A DNA stretch of 64,000 nt from JAKFDI01 sp036676235 (GCA_036676235.1 JAKFDI010000021.1:13171-77170), one strand, 5' to 3'. Positions 24,893-33,122 are shown, counted from the first letter of the stretch. Program-made: numbers and translations. Notes: generated by a model from the letters alone, not told the origin.

Positions 24893-26053
24893 ATGCCGCA
24901 ACACCCTTCACGTCGCGACGCGCTGCGGCGCATCGCCCTCGCTTCCACCGCCCTCGCCGGCTCCTCCATCGCCCGCACCGCACGCGCGGCCGCACCCGAA
25001 CCGCAGACCTGGGCCGAAGGCCTCGACCACCCCTGGGGCCTCGCCTTCCTGCCCGACGGCCGCGCGCTCGTCACCGAGAAGGCCGGCCGCCTCGCGCTCA
25101 TCGACGCCGGCGGCGGCGCGGTGAAGACGCGGGTGTCCGGCGTGCCCGAGGTGCACGCCCGCGGCCAGGGCGGCCTGCTCGACGTGGCCGTGCGGCCTGA
25201 AGGCAGTGACCTCATGGTCTACCTCAGCTACGCCGAAGGCGGCAGCGGCGCAGATGCGGGCCGCAACGGCACGGCGGTCGCACGCGCGCGGCTCGTGGGC
25301 GAAGCGCTGCGCGATGTGCAGGTGATCTTTCGCCAGACACCCAAGGCCTCGACCAACGCCCACTTCGGCTCGCGCCTGGTGTTCAGCCGCGACGGCCTGC
25401 TCTTCATCACGCTCGGCGACCGGCAAAGCGCGAGCGAGCGCGTCAAGGCGCAGGACCTCGGCACGCATCACGGCAAGGTGGTGCGCATTCGCCCCGACGG
25501 CAGCGTGCCGAGCGACAACCCCTTCGTGAACACGCCCGGCGCGCGGCCCGAGATCTGGAGCTACGGCCACCGCAATGTGCAGGGCGCCGCGCTGCATCCG
25601 GCCACGGGCGAGCTGTGGGTGGCCGAGCACGGCCCGCAGGGCGGCGACGAACTCAACGTCGTGCGCAAGGGCCGCAACTACGGCTGGCCGCGCATCTCCT
25701 ACGGTTGCGAATACGGCGCGCCGGTGGGCCGCTGCGAACCGGTGGGCGGCGCCTCGTCGGCCGAGGGGCTGGAGCAGCCGGTGACTTATTGGGTGCCCAC
25801 GTCCATGGCGCCGAGCGGGTTGTGCATCCACGACGGCACGATGTTTCCCGAATGGCGCGGCCATGCCTTCATCGGCGCGCTGCGCGGCGAGGCGCTCTGG
25901 CGCGTGGCGCTCGACGGCACGAAGGCAACCGGGCGCGAAGAGATGTATGCCTCGCTCGGCGATCGCATCCGCGACGTGCGCCAGGGTCTGGACGGCGCGC
26001 TGTACCTGCTCACCGACAGCAGCCGCGCACGGGTGCTGCGCGTCGCGCGATGA
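24893..26053 (+). CDS. PQQ-type soluble aldose sugar dehydrogenase (glucose/sorbosone dehydrogenase family)
   Basis: 386 residues from the ATG at 24893. The N-terminus has a twin-arginine signal (S-R-R-D-A-L-R-R-I-A, then a hydrophobic run and a cut near A-R-A), so it is predicted periplasmic. Six-bladed beta-propeller motifs of the Yli1/Asd family are visible: LDHPWGLAFLPDGR, GGLLDVAV, a catalytic-type HFGSRLVFSRDG, YGHRNVQGAALHP and EHGPQGGDELN. The enzyme oxidises aldose sugars with PQQ and passes electrons to the respiratory chain. No pqq genes are nearby. The preceding 90 bp contain the dispersed repeat copy A. Confidence 0.9.
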   Translation: MPQHPSRRDALRRIALASTALAGSSIARTARAAAPEPQTWAEGLDHPWGLAFLPDGRALVTEKAGRLALIDAGGGAVKTRVSGVPEVHARGQGGLLDVAVRPEGSDLMVYLSYAEGGSGADAGRNGTAVARARLVGEALRDVQVIFRQTPKASTNAHFGSRLVFSRDGLLFITLGDRQSASERVKAQDLGTHHGKVVRIRPDGSVPSDNPFVNTPGARPEIWSYGHRNVQGAALHPATGELWVAEHGPQGGDELNVVRKGRNYGWPRISYGCEYGAPVGRCEPVGGASSAEGLEQPVTYWVPTSMAPSGLCIHDGTMFPEWRGHAFIGALRGEALWRVALDGTKATGREEMYASLGDRIRDVRQGLDGALYLLTDSSRARVLRVAR

Positions 26054-26111
26054 GGCGGCGGCCATCTCCTTGCCGGGGCGTCGGCAGAGACCCGCTCCCT
26101 ACAATTCGCGC

Positions 26112-26963
26112 ATGAACGCCGACCTGCATTGCCACTCCACCGTGTCGGACGGCACGCTCGAGCCGGAAGCCCTGGCCGCACGCGCCAAGGCCAACGGCGT
26201 GGCGCTGTGGGCGCTGACCGACCATGACGAAGTGGCCGGCCAGCACCGCGCCCGCACGGCCGCGCTCGCGCTCGGCATGCCGTATCTCACCGGCACCGAA
26301 ATCTCCATCACCTTCGCCGGCCACACGGTGCACATCGTCGGCCTCGGCTTCGATGCCGACAACGCCGCACTCGTTGCCGGCCTGCGCGCCACGCGCGGCG
26401 GGCGGCGCGAACGCGCACTCGAGATGGCGGCGGGCCTGGCGAAAGTGGGCATCGCAGGCGCCTACGAAGGCGCGCTGCGCTACGTCGGCAACCCCGAGCT
26501 GATCTCGCGCACGCATTTCGCGCGCTTCTTGGTCGAGACCGGCGTGTGCGGCGACACGCAGGAAGTGTTTCGCCGCTTCCTCGTCGAAGGCCGGCCGGGC
26601 TTCGTGCCGCACCGCTGGGCGACGCTTGCGAATGCCGTGCGCTGGATCGTCGAAGCCGGCGGCATGGCCGTGATCGCGCACCCCGGACGCTACAAGTTCA
26701 CGCCGACGGAGGAGTACGCGCTCTTCACCGAATTCAAGTCGCACGGCGGGCTGGGCGTGGAAGTGGTGACCGGCAGCCACAACGTCGCCGACTTCGCCAA
26801 GTACACCGAGACCGCGCTCGAGTTCGATCTCATGGCCTCGCGCGGCTCGGACTTCCACAGCCCCGACGAAAGCCACGTCGATCTGGGCACCCTGCCGCCG
26901 CTGCCGGATCGACTCACTCCGGTGTGGGAGGCGCTCGCCCCGCGCGTGCATCACCCGGCCTGA
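26112..26963 (+). CDS. PHP-domain phosphoesterase, Rnm (YciV/TrpH)-like nuclease
   Basis: 283 residues. PHP metal motifs are DLHCHSTVSDG at the N-terminus, ALTDHDEVAG, the GTEIS stretch, AVIAHPGRY and GSDFHSPDE. E. coli YciV (Rnm/TrpH) is a 5'-3' exonuclease acting on short RNAs and rRNA 5' ends. As in E. coli the gene stands directly upstream of a yciO homologue (37-bp gap), which supports orthology. Cytoplasmic, with no signal peptide. The start at 26112 directly precedes the conserved N-A-D-L-H-C-H and leaves no room for a longer version with a better site. Confidence 0.92.
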   Translation: MNADLHCHSTVSDGTLEPEALAARAKANGVALWALTDHDEVAGQHRARTAALALGMPYLTGTEISITFAGHTVHIVGLGFDADNAALVAGLRATRGGRRERALEMAAGLAKVGIAGAYEGALRYVGNPELISRTHFARFLVETGVCGDTQEVFRRFLVEGRPGFVPHRWATLANAVRWIVEAGGMAVIAHPGRYKFTPTEEYALFTEFKSHGGLGVEVVTGSHNVADFAKYTETALEFDLMASRGSDFHSPDESHVDLGTLPPLPDRLTPVWEALAPRVHHPA

Positions 26964-27000
26964 AGCGCACGACGACAGTCCGACACTCAGCCCGACGCTC

Positions 27001-27636
27001 ATGTCGCTGCACTTCGACGTCCACCCCGAGAACCCGCAGCCGCGCCTGCTCAAGCAGGCCGCGCAACTGCTGCACAACGGCGGGGTGGTGGCGATCCCCA
27101 CCGATTCGAGCTACGCGCTCGTGTGCCACCTCGACGACAAGGCCGCGGCCGAGAACCTGCGGCGCATCCGCGGCGTGGACGACAAGCACCTGCTCACGCT
27201 GCTGTGCCGCGACCTGAGCGAACTCGCCAGCTACGCGCGTGTGGACAACCGCCAGTACCGCCTGCTCAAGCTCGGCACGCCCGGCCCCTTCACCTTCATC
27301 CTCGAGGCGACAAAGGAAGTACCGCGGCGCGTGTCGCACCCTTCGCGGCGCACCATCGGCCTGCGCGTGCCCACGCACCGCGTGGCGCAGGAACTGCTCA
27401 CGGTGCTCGGCCAGCCGCTGCTCGCCACCACGTTGATCCCGCCCGGCGAGACGCAGCCGCTGAACGATGCGCAGGAGATCATCGGCCGCTACGACAAGGT
27501 GCTCCACGGCGTGGTCGATGCCGGCGCCTGCGCGATGGAGCCGACGACCGTGATCGACCTCACCGGCGACGAGCCGGTGCTGGTGCGCGCCGGGCGCGGG
27601 GATCCGGCGCAGCTCGGGCTGGCGTTCGAGACCTGA
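27001..27636 (+). CDS. yciO: YciO family protein (Sua5/YrdC-like threonylcarbamoyl-AMP synthase fold)
   Basis: 211 residues. The YrdC fold is visible in LKQAAQLLHNGGVVAIPTDS followed by SYALVCHLDD, the nucleotide-binding KHLLTLLCRDLSEL, GPFTFILEAT, RTIGLRVPTH and the C-terminal EPTTVIDLTGDEPVLVRAG. The length without an extra Sua5 domain and the R-R-I-R-G-V-D-D-K-H variant favour YciO over TsaC or Sua5. TsaC/Sua5 make threonylcarbamoyl-AMP for t6A in tRNAs; YciO has the fold, but its role is less certain. Co-oriented with and close behind the PHP nuclease gene. Confidence 0.9.
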   Translation: MSLHFDVHPENPQPRLLKQAAQLLHNGGVVAIPTDSSYALVCHLDDKAAAENLRRIRGVDDKHLLTLLCRDLSELASYARVDNRQYRLLKLGTPGPFTFILEATKEVPRRVSHPSRRTIGLRVPTHRVAQELLTVLGQPLLATTLIPPGETQPLNDAQEIIGRYDKVLHGVVDAGACAMEPTTVIDLTGDEPVLVRAGRGDPAQLGLAFET

Positions 27637-27697
27637 CGCTGAACCTTCGCGCGCCGCGGTACTCGTACCCTGTATCGATCACTCGCCGAGGATTCGC

Positions 27698-28057
27698 ATG
27701 CAGGTCCATCTGAACACCGACGACAACATCCAGAACCGCGAGTCGCTCGCCCAATGGGTCGAGAGCGAACTCAAGGACAAGCTCGCGCGCTTTCGCGACC
27801 ACATCACGCGCATCGAAGTGCATCTGAGCGATGCCAACGCCGGCCGCGTCGGCGACAACGACAAGCGCTGCACGCTCGAAGCCCGCGTGAACGGGCGCCC
27901 GCCGGTCGCGGTGAGCCACGATGCCGGCACGGTGGCCGATGCGTTTCGCGGCGCGGGCGAGAAGCTGATGCGCGCGGTCGACTCGGCCCTCGGCCGCGCA
28001 CGCGATGCGCGCGGAAACGAGTCGATCCGCAAGACCGAGGACGCAGGCGACGACTGA
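27698..28057 (+). CDS. HPF/RaiA-type ribosome-associated protein
   Basis: 119 residues, starting MQVHLNTDDNIQNRESLAQW. The pattern fits the S30AE/HPF fold: beta strand, helix (about 14-31), strand with ITRIEVHLSDANAG, strand with RCTLEARVNGRPPVAVS, and a second helix (about 73-95). The protein lacks a long C-terminal domain, so it is of the short type that binds 30S and can promote hibernation or stabilise idle ribosomes. The hydrophilic tail is Asp/Glu/Lys-rich. It stands alone between yciO and the convergent catalase gene. Confidence 0.82.
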   Translation: MQVHLNTDDNIQNRESLAQWVESELKDKLARFRDHITRIEVHLSDANAGRVGDNDKRCTLEARVNGRPPVAVSHDAGTVADAFRGAGEKLMRAVDSALGRARDARGNESIRKTEDAGDD

Positions 28058-28084
28058 GCCGCCTTCGAGCCCGGTGATTCAGGG

Positions 28085-29578
28085 CTACCCTTCGCCCATC
28101 CCCTCGGCCGGCTTGGTGGCCGCCCCGGCGCGCACCTTCTCTTCGACGCGCCGCCCCACGTCGGCGTCGATGCTTTTCCAGTAGCCGAAGGCGCGCTCCA
28201 GCACCGGGCTGCGCACGCCGCCGAGCAGGCTGCCCGCCACCTGTTCGACGAGCCTCGCACGCTGCGCGTCGTTGAACACCTCGCGCACCAGCGTGCCGGG
28301 TTGGCCGAAGTCGTCGTCCTGCTCGTGCAGCGTGTAGGCGCTGCGCACCATCGCGCCGTCCGCCTCCCAGCCGTCGTCCACGGCGCCGGTGGTATCGGCC
28401 CAGGGCCGCCCGCCGCTGTTGGGCGCGTGCACGGGCGCGCTGCCGCTGTGCTCATAGGTCATCTGGCCGTCGAACATATAGGTGTTGACCGGCACCTTGG
28501 GCTTGTTCACCGGCAACTGATGGAAGTTGGTGCCGATGCGGTTGCGCTGCGCATCGTTGTAGGCGAAGGCGCGGCCCTGCAGCATCTTGTCCGGCGACAG
28601 GCCGATGCCCGGCACCGTGTTGCCCGGCGAGAACGCCGCCTGCTCGATCTGGGCGAAGAAGTTCTCCGGGTTGCGGTTCAGCGTCATCGTGCCGACCTTG
28701 ATGAGCGGGTAGTCCTTGTGCGACCAGGTCTTGGTGAGGTCGAAGGGGTTGAAGCGGTAGCTCTTCGCCTCGGCGTACGGCATCACCTGCACCGACAGCG
28801 TCCACGCCGGATGCTCGCCGCGGGCGATGGCCTCGAAGAGATCGCGGCGGTGGAAGTCGGCGTCGTCGCCCGCCATCGCGGCGGCTTCGGCGTTGCTGAA
28901 GAAGGCCATGCCCTGCTTCGTGTGGAAGTGGTACTTGACCCAGAACTTCTCGCCCGACGCGTTGACCCACAGATAGGTGTGCGAGCCGTAGCCGTTCATG
29001 TGGCGCCAGGTGCGCGGCAGGCCGCGCTCGCCCATCACGTAGGTCACCTGGTGCGCGCTCTCGGGGTTGCCGGTCCAGAAGTCCCACTGCATGTGGTTGT
29101 CGCGCAGGCCCGAATCGGGCAGGCGCTTCTGGCTGCGGATGAAGTGCGGGAACTTCATCGGATCACGCACGAAGAACACCGGCGTGTTGTTGCCCACGAG
29201 GTCGTAGTTGCCCTCGGAGGTGTAGAACTTGAGCGAGAAGCCGCGCACGTCACGCCAGGTGTCGGGGCTGCCCTGCTCACCCGCCACAGTGGAAAAGCGC
29301 GCCAGCATCTCGGTTGCAGCACCCTTCTGGAACAGCGCCGCCTTGGTGTACTTCGCGACGTCCTCGGTGGTCTCGAACACGCCGAATGCGCCCGACCCCT
29401 TGGCATGCGGCTGCCGCTCTGGCACCTTCTCGCGGTTGAAGTGCGCCATCTGCTCGAGAAAGTGCACGTCGTGCAGCAGCACCGGCCCGTCGGGGCCGAT
29501 GGTCAGCGAGTTGCGGTCGCTGGCCGCGGGTGCGCCGGTGGACATGGTGGAACCGCCGCGCTTGTTCGAATCGCTCAT
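28085..29578 (-). CDS. katA: Monofunctional heme catalase (KatA type, small subunit)
   Basis: 497 residues from the ATG at 29578; a frame continuing to 30016 is not part of the gene. The sequence opens around SLTIGPDGPVLLHDVHFLE. The distal histidine lies in PERQPHAKGSGAFG, the distal Asn in the DLVGNNTPVFFVRD region, and the proximal heme Tyr in RAFAYNDAQRNRIGTN. The length fits clade-3 small-subunit catalases. It converts hydrogen peroxide to water and oxygen in the cytoplasm, or possibly the periplasm, though no signal peptide is seen. Its 5' region (29579-29700) separates it from debris of another gene; no OxyR site is evident to me. Confidence 0.95.
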   Translation of the reverse strand: MSDSNKRGGSTMSTGAPAASDRNSLTIGPDGPVLLHDVHFLEQMAHFNREKVPERQPHAKGSGAFGVFETTEDVAKYTKAALFQKGAATEMLARFSTVAGEQGSPDTWRDVRGFSLKFYTSEGNYDLVGNNTPVFFVRDPMKFPHFIRSQKRLPDSGLRDNHMQWDFWTGNPESAHQVTYVMGERGLPRTWRHMNGYGSHTYLWVNASGEKFWVKYHFHTKQGMAFFSNAEAAAMAGDDADFHRRDLFEAIARGEHPAWTLSVQVMPYAEAKSYRFNPFDLTKTWSHKDYPLIKVGTMTLNRNPENFFAQIEQAAFSPGNTVPGIGLSPDKMLQGRAFAYNDAQRNRIGTNFHQLPVNKPKVPVNTYMFDGQMTYEHSGSAPVHAPNSGGRPWADTTGAVDDGWEADGAMVRSAYTLHEQDDDFGQPGTLVREVFNDAQRARLVEQVAGSLLGGVRSPVLERAFGYWKSIDADVGRRVEEKVRAGAATKPAEGMGEG

Positions 29579-29699
29579 GGGGGTGCTCCTGCTGCGTGGT
29601 CCATCGGCGCTGCCGACACGGCAACGGCCGAAAGCGCTCGTCAGTCGACGAGTGCTCGCAGGCAACTTACCCCATTCCGATGACCCGACGCCCTGCCCG

Positions 29700-29877
29700 A
29701 CAGGCCAGTGCGGGTTCTGCGCGGCGCTGTCGATGTAGCCCACGGCCTTCGGGTCGGCGGCGACGGCCTTCTTCACCGCGGCGGCGTCGGGCAGTTCCTT
29801 CGGCGCCATGGCCTTGCCGCTGAACACGAGACGCGACCAGGTGGCCTTCACCTGGGCCGGGTCGCGCCCGGTCGTCA
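29700..29877 (-). pseudogene. C-terminal remnant of a PstS-like phosphate-binding-domain protein
   Basis: The minus-strand translation reads DPAQVKATWSRLVFSGKAMA, then PKELPDAAAVKKAVAADPKA and VGYIDSA. This is the characteristic C-terminal end of the small (about 140-residue) phosphate ABC substrate-binding-like proteins frequent in Burkholderiales. The N-terminal two thirds are missing because the frame runs into the end of the glutaredoxin gene, and no stop follows in a family-like position. It is therefore a truncated relic between glutaredoxin and catalase. Its boundaries are approximate. Confidence 0.65.
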
Positions 29878-30234
29878 GCCGGCCTGCAGCGCCTGCGCGA
29901 CGCGCTTCGCGTCGAAGCCCACCTGCCGCTCGCCGCGTACCAACAGGGTGGGCGTGCCGGGCGCCATCAGCCGGCGATAGGCCTCGGCACACGCGGCATC
30001 CCGCTCGATGAAGCACTCGTCGAACGCCACCTCATGCTTCGTGAACCACTGCCTCGCCTCACGGCAATACACGCAGGTCACCGAGGAAAGCATCACGATG
30101 TCGCCCGGTTCGGCGCTCGCGGCGACGCGCCCGCCCAGACGCCCGCTCTGCCACGCCTTCAAGCCCTGACCCGCGCCCCACGCAGCGCCGGCGATCACAC
30201 ACAGCAGCACGAGTTCGCGGGCCTTGCTCTTCAT
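29875..30234 (-). CDS. Membrane-anchored glutaredoxin family protein
   Basis: 119 residues from the ATG at 30234, which overlaps the plsY stop by 4 bp (ATGA). An N-terminal hydrophobic helix (residues 8-25) could be an anchor or uncleaved signal. The thioredoxin-like domain has the redox pair C-V-Y-C in SSVTCVYCREARQWF, the cis-proline region GTPTLLVRGERQVGF and a terminal helix. It should reduce or isomerise disulfides at the membrane or in the periplasm; partners are not evident. Translational coupling puts it in the plsY operon. Its 3' end abuts the phosphate-binding-protein relic. Confidence 0.88.
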   Translation of the reverse strand: MKSKARELVLLCVIAGAAWGAGQGLKAWQSGRLGGRVAASAEPGDIVMLSSVTCVYCREARQWFTKHEVAFDECFIERDAACAEAYRRLMAPGTPTLLVRGERQVGFDAKRVAQALQAG

Positions 30235-30887
30235 CGCTTGTGACCTTTCGGCGCGCGCAACGCGGCAGCGGCGGGCGCCTTGCGACCCAGCCGGCTCTCG
30301 GTGCCGGCCAGCAGCTTCGCGATGTTCGCGCGGTGCCGCACGATGAGCAGCAGGCCCATCACGCCGGCGGCCATCGCGATGGGGCCGCCGCCCCAGATCA
30401 GCAGTTGGTAGAAGGGCGCGAACACCGCCGCCACCAGCGAAGCGAGCGACGAGTAGCGAAAGAACGCGGCGATGAGGATCCAGCTCGCAAGCGTCGCCAG
30501 GCCCAGCCACGGGTTGAGCGCAAACAGCACACCGGCCGCAGTGGCCACCCCTTTGCCGCCCTTGAATTTGAAGAATACCGGCCAGAGGTGGCCGAGGAAG
30601 GCCGCCACGCCGACGATCGCCGCCGTGCCCTCGCCCAGCCCGTAGCGGCGCCCGAACAGCACGACCAGCAGCACGGGCACGAAGCCCTTGAGCGCGTCGA
30701 ACACCAGCGTGAGGATGGCTGCGGTCTTGTTGCCCGAGCGCAGCACGTTGGTCGCGCCGGGATTGCCGGAGCCGTAGCTGCGCGGATCGCTCAAGCCCAT
30801 CACGCGGCTGATGATCACGGCGAAGGAGAGCGAGCCGATCAGGTAGGCCGCGACGGCGGCAAGGACGATGGACAGGATGGTGGGCAT
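30231..30887 (-). CDS. plsY: Acyl-phosphate:glycerol-3-phosphate acyltransferase PlsY
   Basis: 218 residues from the ATG at 30887, preceded by GAGGAG-type purines on the minus strand. Five to six hydrophobic helices with all three PlsY motifs: the S-Y-G-S-G-N-P-G-A-T-N loop (SYGSGNPGATNVLR), the G-H loop with FLGHLWPVFFKFKGGKGVAT, and the C-terminal VRHRANIAKLLAGTE. It transfers the acyl group from acyl-phosphate to glycerol-3-phosphate in the inner membrane, the first step of phospholipid synthesis. The slightly extended tail after K-L-L is basic. The glutaredoxin gene follows with a 4-bp overlap. Confidence 0.96.
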   Translation of the reverse strand: MPTILSIVLAAVAAYLIGSLSFAVIISRVMGLSDPRSYGSGNPGATNVLRSGNKTAAILTLVFDALKGFVPVLLVVLFGRRYGLGEGTAAIVGVAAFLGHLWPVFFKFKGGKGVATAAGVLFALNPWLGLATLASWILIAAFFRYSSLASLVAAVFAPFYQLLIWGGGPIAMAAGVMGLLLIVRHRANIAKLLAGTESRLGRKAPAAAALRAPKGHKR

Positions 30888-30946
30888 GGTGCGAGGAGAA
30901 GCGGTGCCGGTCGATTTTGCGATGAGAACCGTTGGCCGGAGCCAGG

Positions 30947-31033
30947 GATCAAGCAAACGCCGCGGATCCGGCTCCGCCGGTCCGCTGGCGTTGCCCCCTG
31001 GAGGGGGCGCGCGAAGCGCGTAGGGGGTGATCC
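30947..31033 (-). repeat. 87-bp dispersed repeat, copy B, directly after the LysR gene
   Basis: Inverted relative to copy A at 24708-24794, with four mismatches in 87. It ends at the first base of the LysR stop codon, so it occupies the 3' untranslated region of that minus-strand gene, as copy A does for recJ. It contains the same nested palindromes (CCCCCTGGAGGGGG type and CGCGCGAAGCGCG). Confidence 0.85.
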
Positions 31034-31923
31034 TATGTCTGGCGCAGCACGGTGAGCACGCGCTGCGTCGCGCCGTCGGCCTCGCCCGCTCGGTACGCGA
31101 TGCCGAGCGCGCGCCACAGCGCCGGGCGCAGCGGCCGCATGGCGATGCGCACGTCGGGCGCGTTCGCGCTGGCCTCGTGCGGCAGCACCGCGGCACCGTA
31201 GCCGGCGGCGACCAGGCTCTTGATCGCGTCGTTGTAGTTCAGCTCGATGCGCGCCCGCGGCTGTTCGCCGCCCGCCGCGAACCATTCGGCCGTCTGGCGC
31301 CACAGGCGCGTCGAGCTGTCGTTGAGGATGAGCGGCCGCGCCGCGAGCCAGGCCGGCGTGGCACGCTTGGGCACATCGGCCCAGGCCGCCGGCACGAAGG
31401 CCATCACGGGATCGCGCCGCCACGGCACGATGCGCAAGTCCTTGGCGCCGAGCGGCGGCTGCGGCAGCGCCACGAGGCCGATGTCGAGCGTGCCGGCCGC
31501 CAGCCGCGCGAGCGCCGTCTCGGAGGTGAGCACGCTCACTTGCACTTCGATGCCCGGCTGGTCCCGGTTCAACGCTTCGAGCGCCCGCGGCAGCAGGTGG
31601 GCGATCACGCCCGTCGATGCCCCCACGCGCACGCGGCCGGCGTGGCCTGCGACCTGCCGCTGAACCGCGTCGCGGGTGTCGTCCGCATCGGCCAGCAGGC
31701 GCCGGGCGCGCTCGATGAGCGTGCTGCCGACGCCGGTGGGCGCCACGCGCGGCTTGCCGCGCAGCAGCAGCGGTGCGCCGAAGCGGGCCTCGAGTTCGGC
31801 GATGTGCAGGCTGATGGTGGGCGGCGCGAGGTGCAGCGCCTTCGACGCCGCCGCGAAGGAGCCAAGGTCGGCGATGGCAACCAGGGTCCGCAATCGGTCG
31901 AGGTTCAGTTCTCGCATGGGCAT
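31033..31923 (-). CDS. LysR-type transcriptional regulator divergent from argC
   Basis: 296 residues; starts at 31923 or 31917 are equally possible. The N-terminal winged helix-turn-helix has LRTLVAIADLGSFAAASKAL, LAPPTISLHIAELEARFG and the RGKPRVAPTG turn. The C-terminal effector domain (about 92-296) has RVRVGASTGVIAHLLPRALE and a substrate-cleft stretch LILNDSSTRLWRQTAEWF. It is divergent from argC across 113 bp holding a T-N11-A palindrome, suggesting autoregulation or control of argC. The inducer is unknown. The dispersed repeat copy B follows the stop. Confidence 0.9.
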   Translation of the reverse strand: MPMRELNLDRLRTLVAIADLGSFAAASKALHLAPPTISLHIAELEARFGAPLLLRGKPRVAPTGVGSTLIERARRLLADADDTRDAVQRQVAGHAGRVRVGASTGVIAHLLPRALEALNRDQPGIEVQVSVLTSETALARLAAGTLDIGLVALPQPPLGAKDLRIVPWRRDPVMAFVPAAWADVPKRATPAWLAARPLILNDSSTRLWRQTAEWFAAGGEQPRARIELNYNDAIKSLVAAGYGAAVLPHEASANAPDVRIAMRPLRPALWRALGIAYRAGEADGATQRVLTVLRQT

Positions 31924-31944
31924 TCGCCATCGATGAGCGTTGAT

Positions 31945-31957
31945 TCAGGAATTCTGA
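31945..31957. promoter_or_regulatory. Candidate LysR operator, T-N11-A palindrome
   Basis: TCAGGAATTCTGA, embedded in the interrupted palindrome TTCAG-N5-CTGAA (31944-31958), lies 22 bp from the LysR ATG in the divergent region with argC. The spacing and symmetry fit LysR-type recognition sites. Assignment to this regulator is inferred from position only. Confidence 0.5.
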
Positions 31958-32036
31958 ATTCGCCGGTCGGAAGATGCAACTTGCCCGATGCACCGCCTGG
32001 GTCGACGATCCAGGCTGTTCAAAGGAGAACGCTCTC

Positions 32037-32963
32037 ATGAAGCCCACCGTGTTCGTCGATGGCGATCAAGGCACCACCGGCCTGCAGCTCATGTCCCGCT
32101 TGCAGGCGCGCAGCGACCTGGCGCTGCTCACGTTGCCGCCCGAGCGCCGCAAGGACGCGCGTTGGCGCAGCGAGGCCATCAACAGTTGCGACATCGCCAT
32201 CCTGTGCCTGCCCGATGCCGCGGCGCGCGAAGCGGCGGCATTGGTCACGAATCCAGCCGTGCGTGTCATCGACGCGAGTTCGGCGCATCGGGTCGACCCA
32301 GGGTGGACCTACGGTTTCCCGGAGATGACGGCCGACCAGCCGGCGCGCATCGCCGCGGCGAAGCGGGTGTCCAACCCCGGCTGCTACCCGACCGGCGCCA
32401 TCGCGCTGCTGCGCCCATTGATCGAAGCCGGGCTGCTGCCGCGCGACTATCCGGCGACGGTGCATGCGGTGTCGGGCTACTCCGGGCGCGGCCGCGCAGG
32501 CCTCGACGAACACGAAGGCGCGGGCGGCGGCCCGCCGCTGCAGGTGTACGCACTCGGCCTCGAGCACAAGCACGTGCCGGAGATCGAGCAGCACGCAGGC
32601 CTCGCCACGCGGCCGTTCTTCGTGCCGGCCTACGGGGCATTTCGCCAAGGCATCGTGCTCACGATCGCGCTGCATCTGCGCCTGCTGCCGCGCGGTGTGG
32701 ACGGCGCAGGGCTGCGTGCTTGCCTGCAGGCGCACTACGCCGAGGCGAAGCATGTGCGCGTGATGCCGGCCAGCGAGTCGCAGACGATGGAACACCTCGA
32801 TCCACAGGCGCTCAATGGCAGCAACGACCTGCACCTGCGTGTCTTCGACAACGACGCGCGCGGTCAGGTGCTGCTGGCAGCGGTGTTCGACAACCTCGGC
32901 AAGGGCGCCTCGGGCGCTGCAGTGCAGAACCTGGATCTGCTGCTCACCTCACATCTCAACTGA
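32037..32963 (+). CDS. argC: N-acetyl-gamma-glutamyl-phosphate reductase, short (type 2) form
   Basis: 308 residues from the ATG at 32037, with AAAGGAG upstream. The nucleotide-binding start is VFVDGDQGTTGLQLMSRL, and the catalytic Cys116 lies in SNPGCYPTGAIALL. Further motifs are VSGYSGRGRAGLD and the conserved FVPAYGAFRQGIVL; the protein ends in the dimer region NLGKGASGAAVQNLDLLL. It reduces N-acetylglutamyl phosphate with NADPH in arginine synthesis. About 310 residues identifies the AGPR type 2 group. It is not in an arg cluster; the divergent LysR gene may control it. A REP-like repeat follows. Confidence 0.94.
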   Translation: MKPTVFVDGDQGTTGLQLMSRLQARSDLALLTLPPERRKDARWRSEAINSCDIAILCLPDAAAREAAALVTNPAVRVIDASSAHRVDPGWTYGFPEMTADQPARIAAAKRVSNPGCYPTGAIALLRPLIEAGLLPRDYPATVHAVSGYSGRGRAGLDEHEGAGGGPPLQVYALGLEHKHVPEIEQHAGLATRPFFVPAYGAFRQGIVLTIALHLRLLPRGVDGAGLRACLQAHYAEAKHVRVMPASESQTMEHLDPQALNGSNDLHLRVFDNDARGQVLLAAVFDNLGKGASGAAVQNLDLLLTSHLN

Positions 32964-33003
32964 TGCGGCGGCGTGTCCGGACCGGCGGGCTCTCGGCACC
33001 ACC

Positions 33004-33122
33004 CCCTCACCCCAGCCCTCTCCCCCTGCGGTGGAGGGGGAGCAACTCGCCGCGGCACTGCGGTCACGCCCTCTCCCTCTCCCTCTCCCTCTCCCGCCTG
33101 CGGGAGAGGGCTGGGGTGAGGG
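33004..33122. repeat. REP-like palindromic repeat, copy 2
   Basis: Same terminal arms as the copy at 21375-21488 (CCCTCACCCCAGCCCTCTCCC and complement), here 119 bp long with a CCCTCT short-tandem stretch near 33070-33095. It lies between the argC and ybaK stop codons, which converge, so it may serve as a bidirectional 3' structure. Confidence 0.85.

Noticed and set aside
29579..30016. N-terminal extension of the catalase frame
   Set aside because: The extension contains the end of the phosphate-binding-protein relic and the glutaredoxin antiframe, not catalase sequence; the catalase N-terminus starts at 29578.
33060..33120. CCCTCT tandem stretch as a possible CRISPR or microsatellite
   Set aside because: It is the centre of the REP-like element, with no spacer structure.
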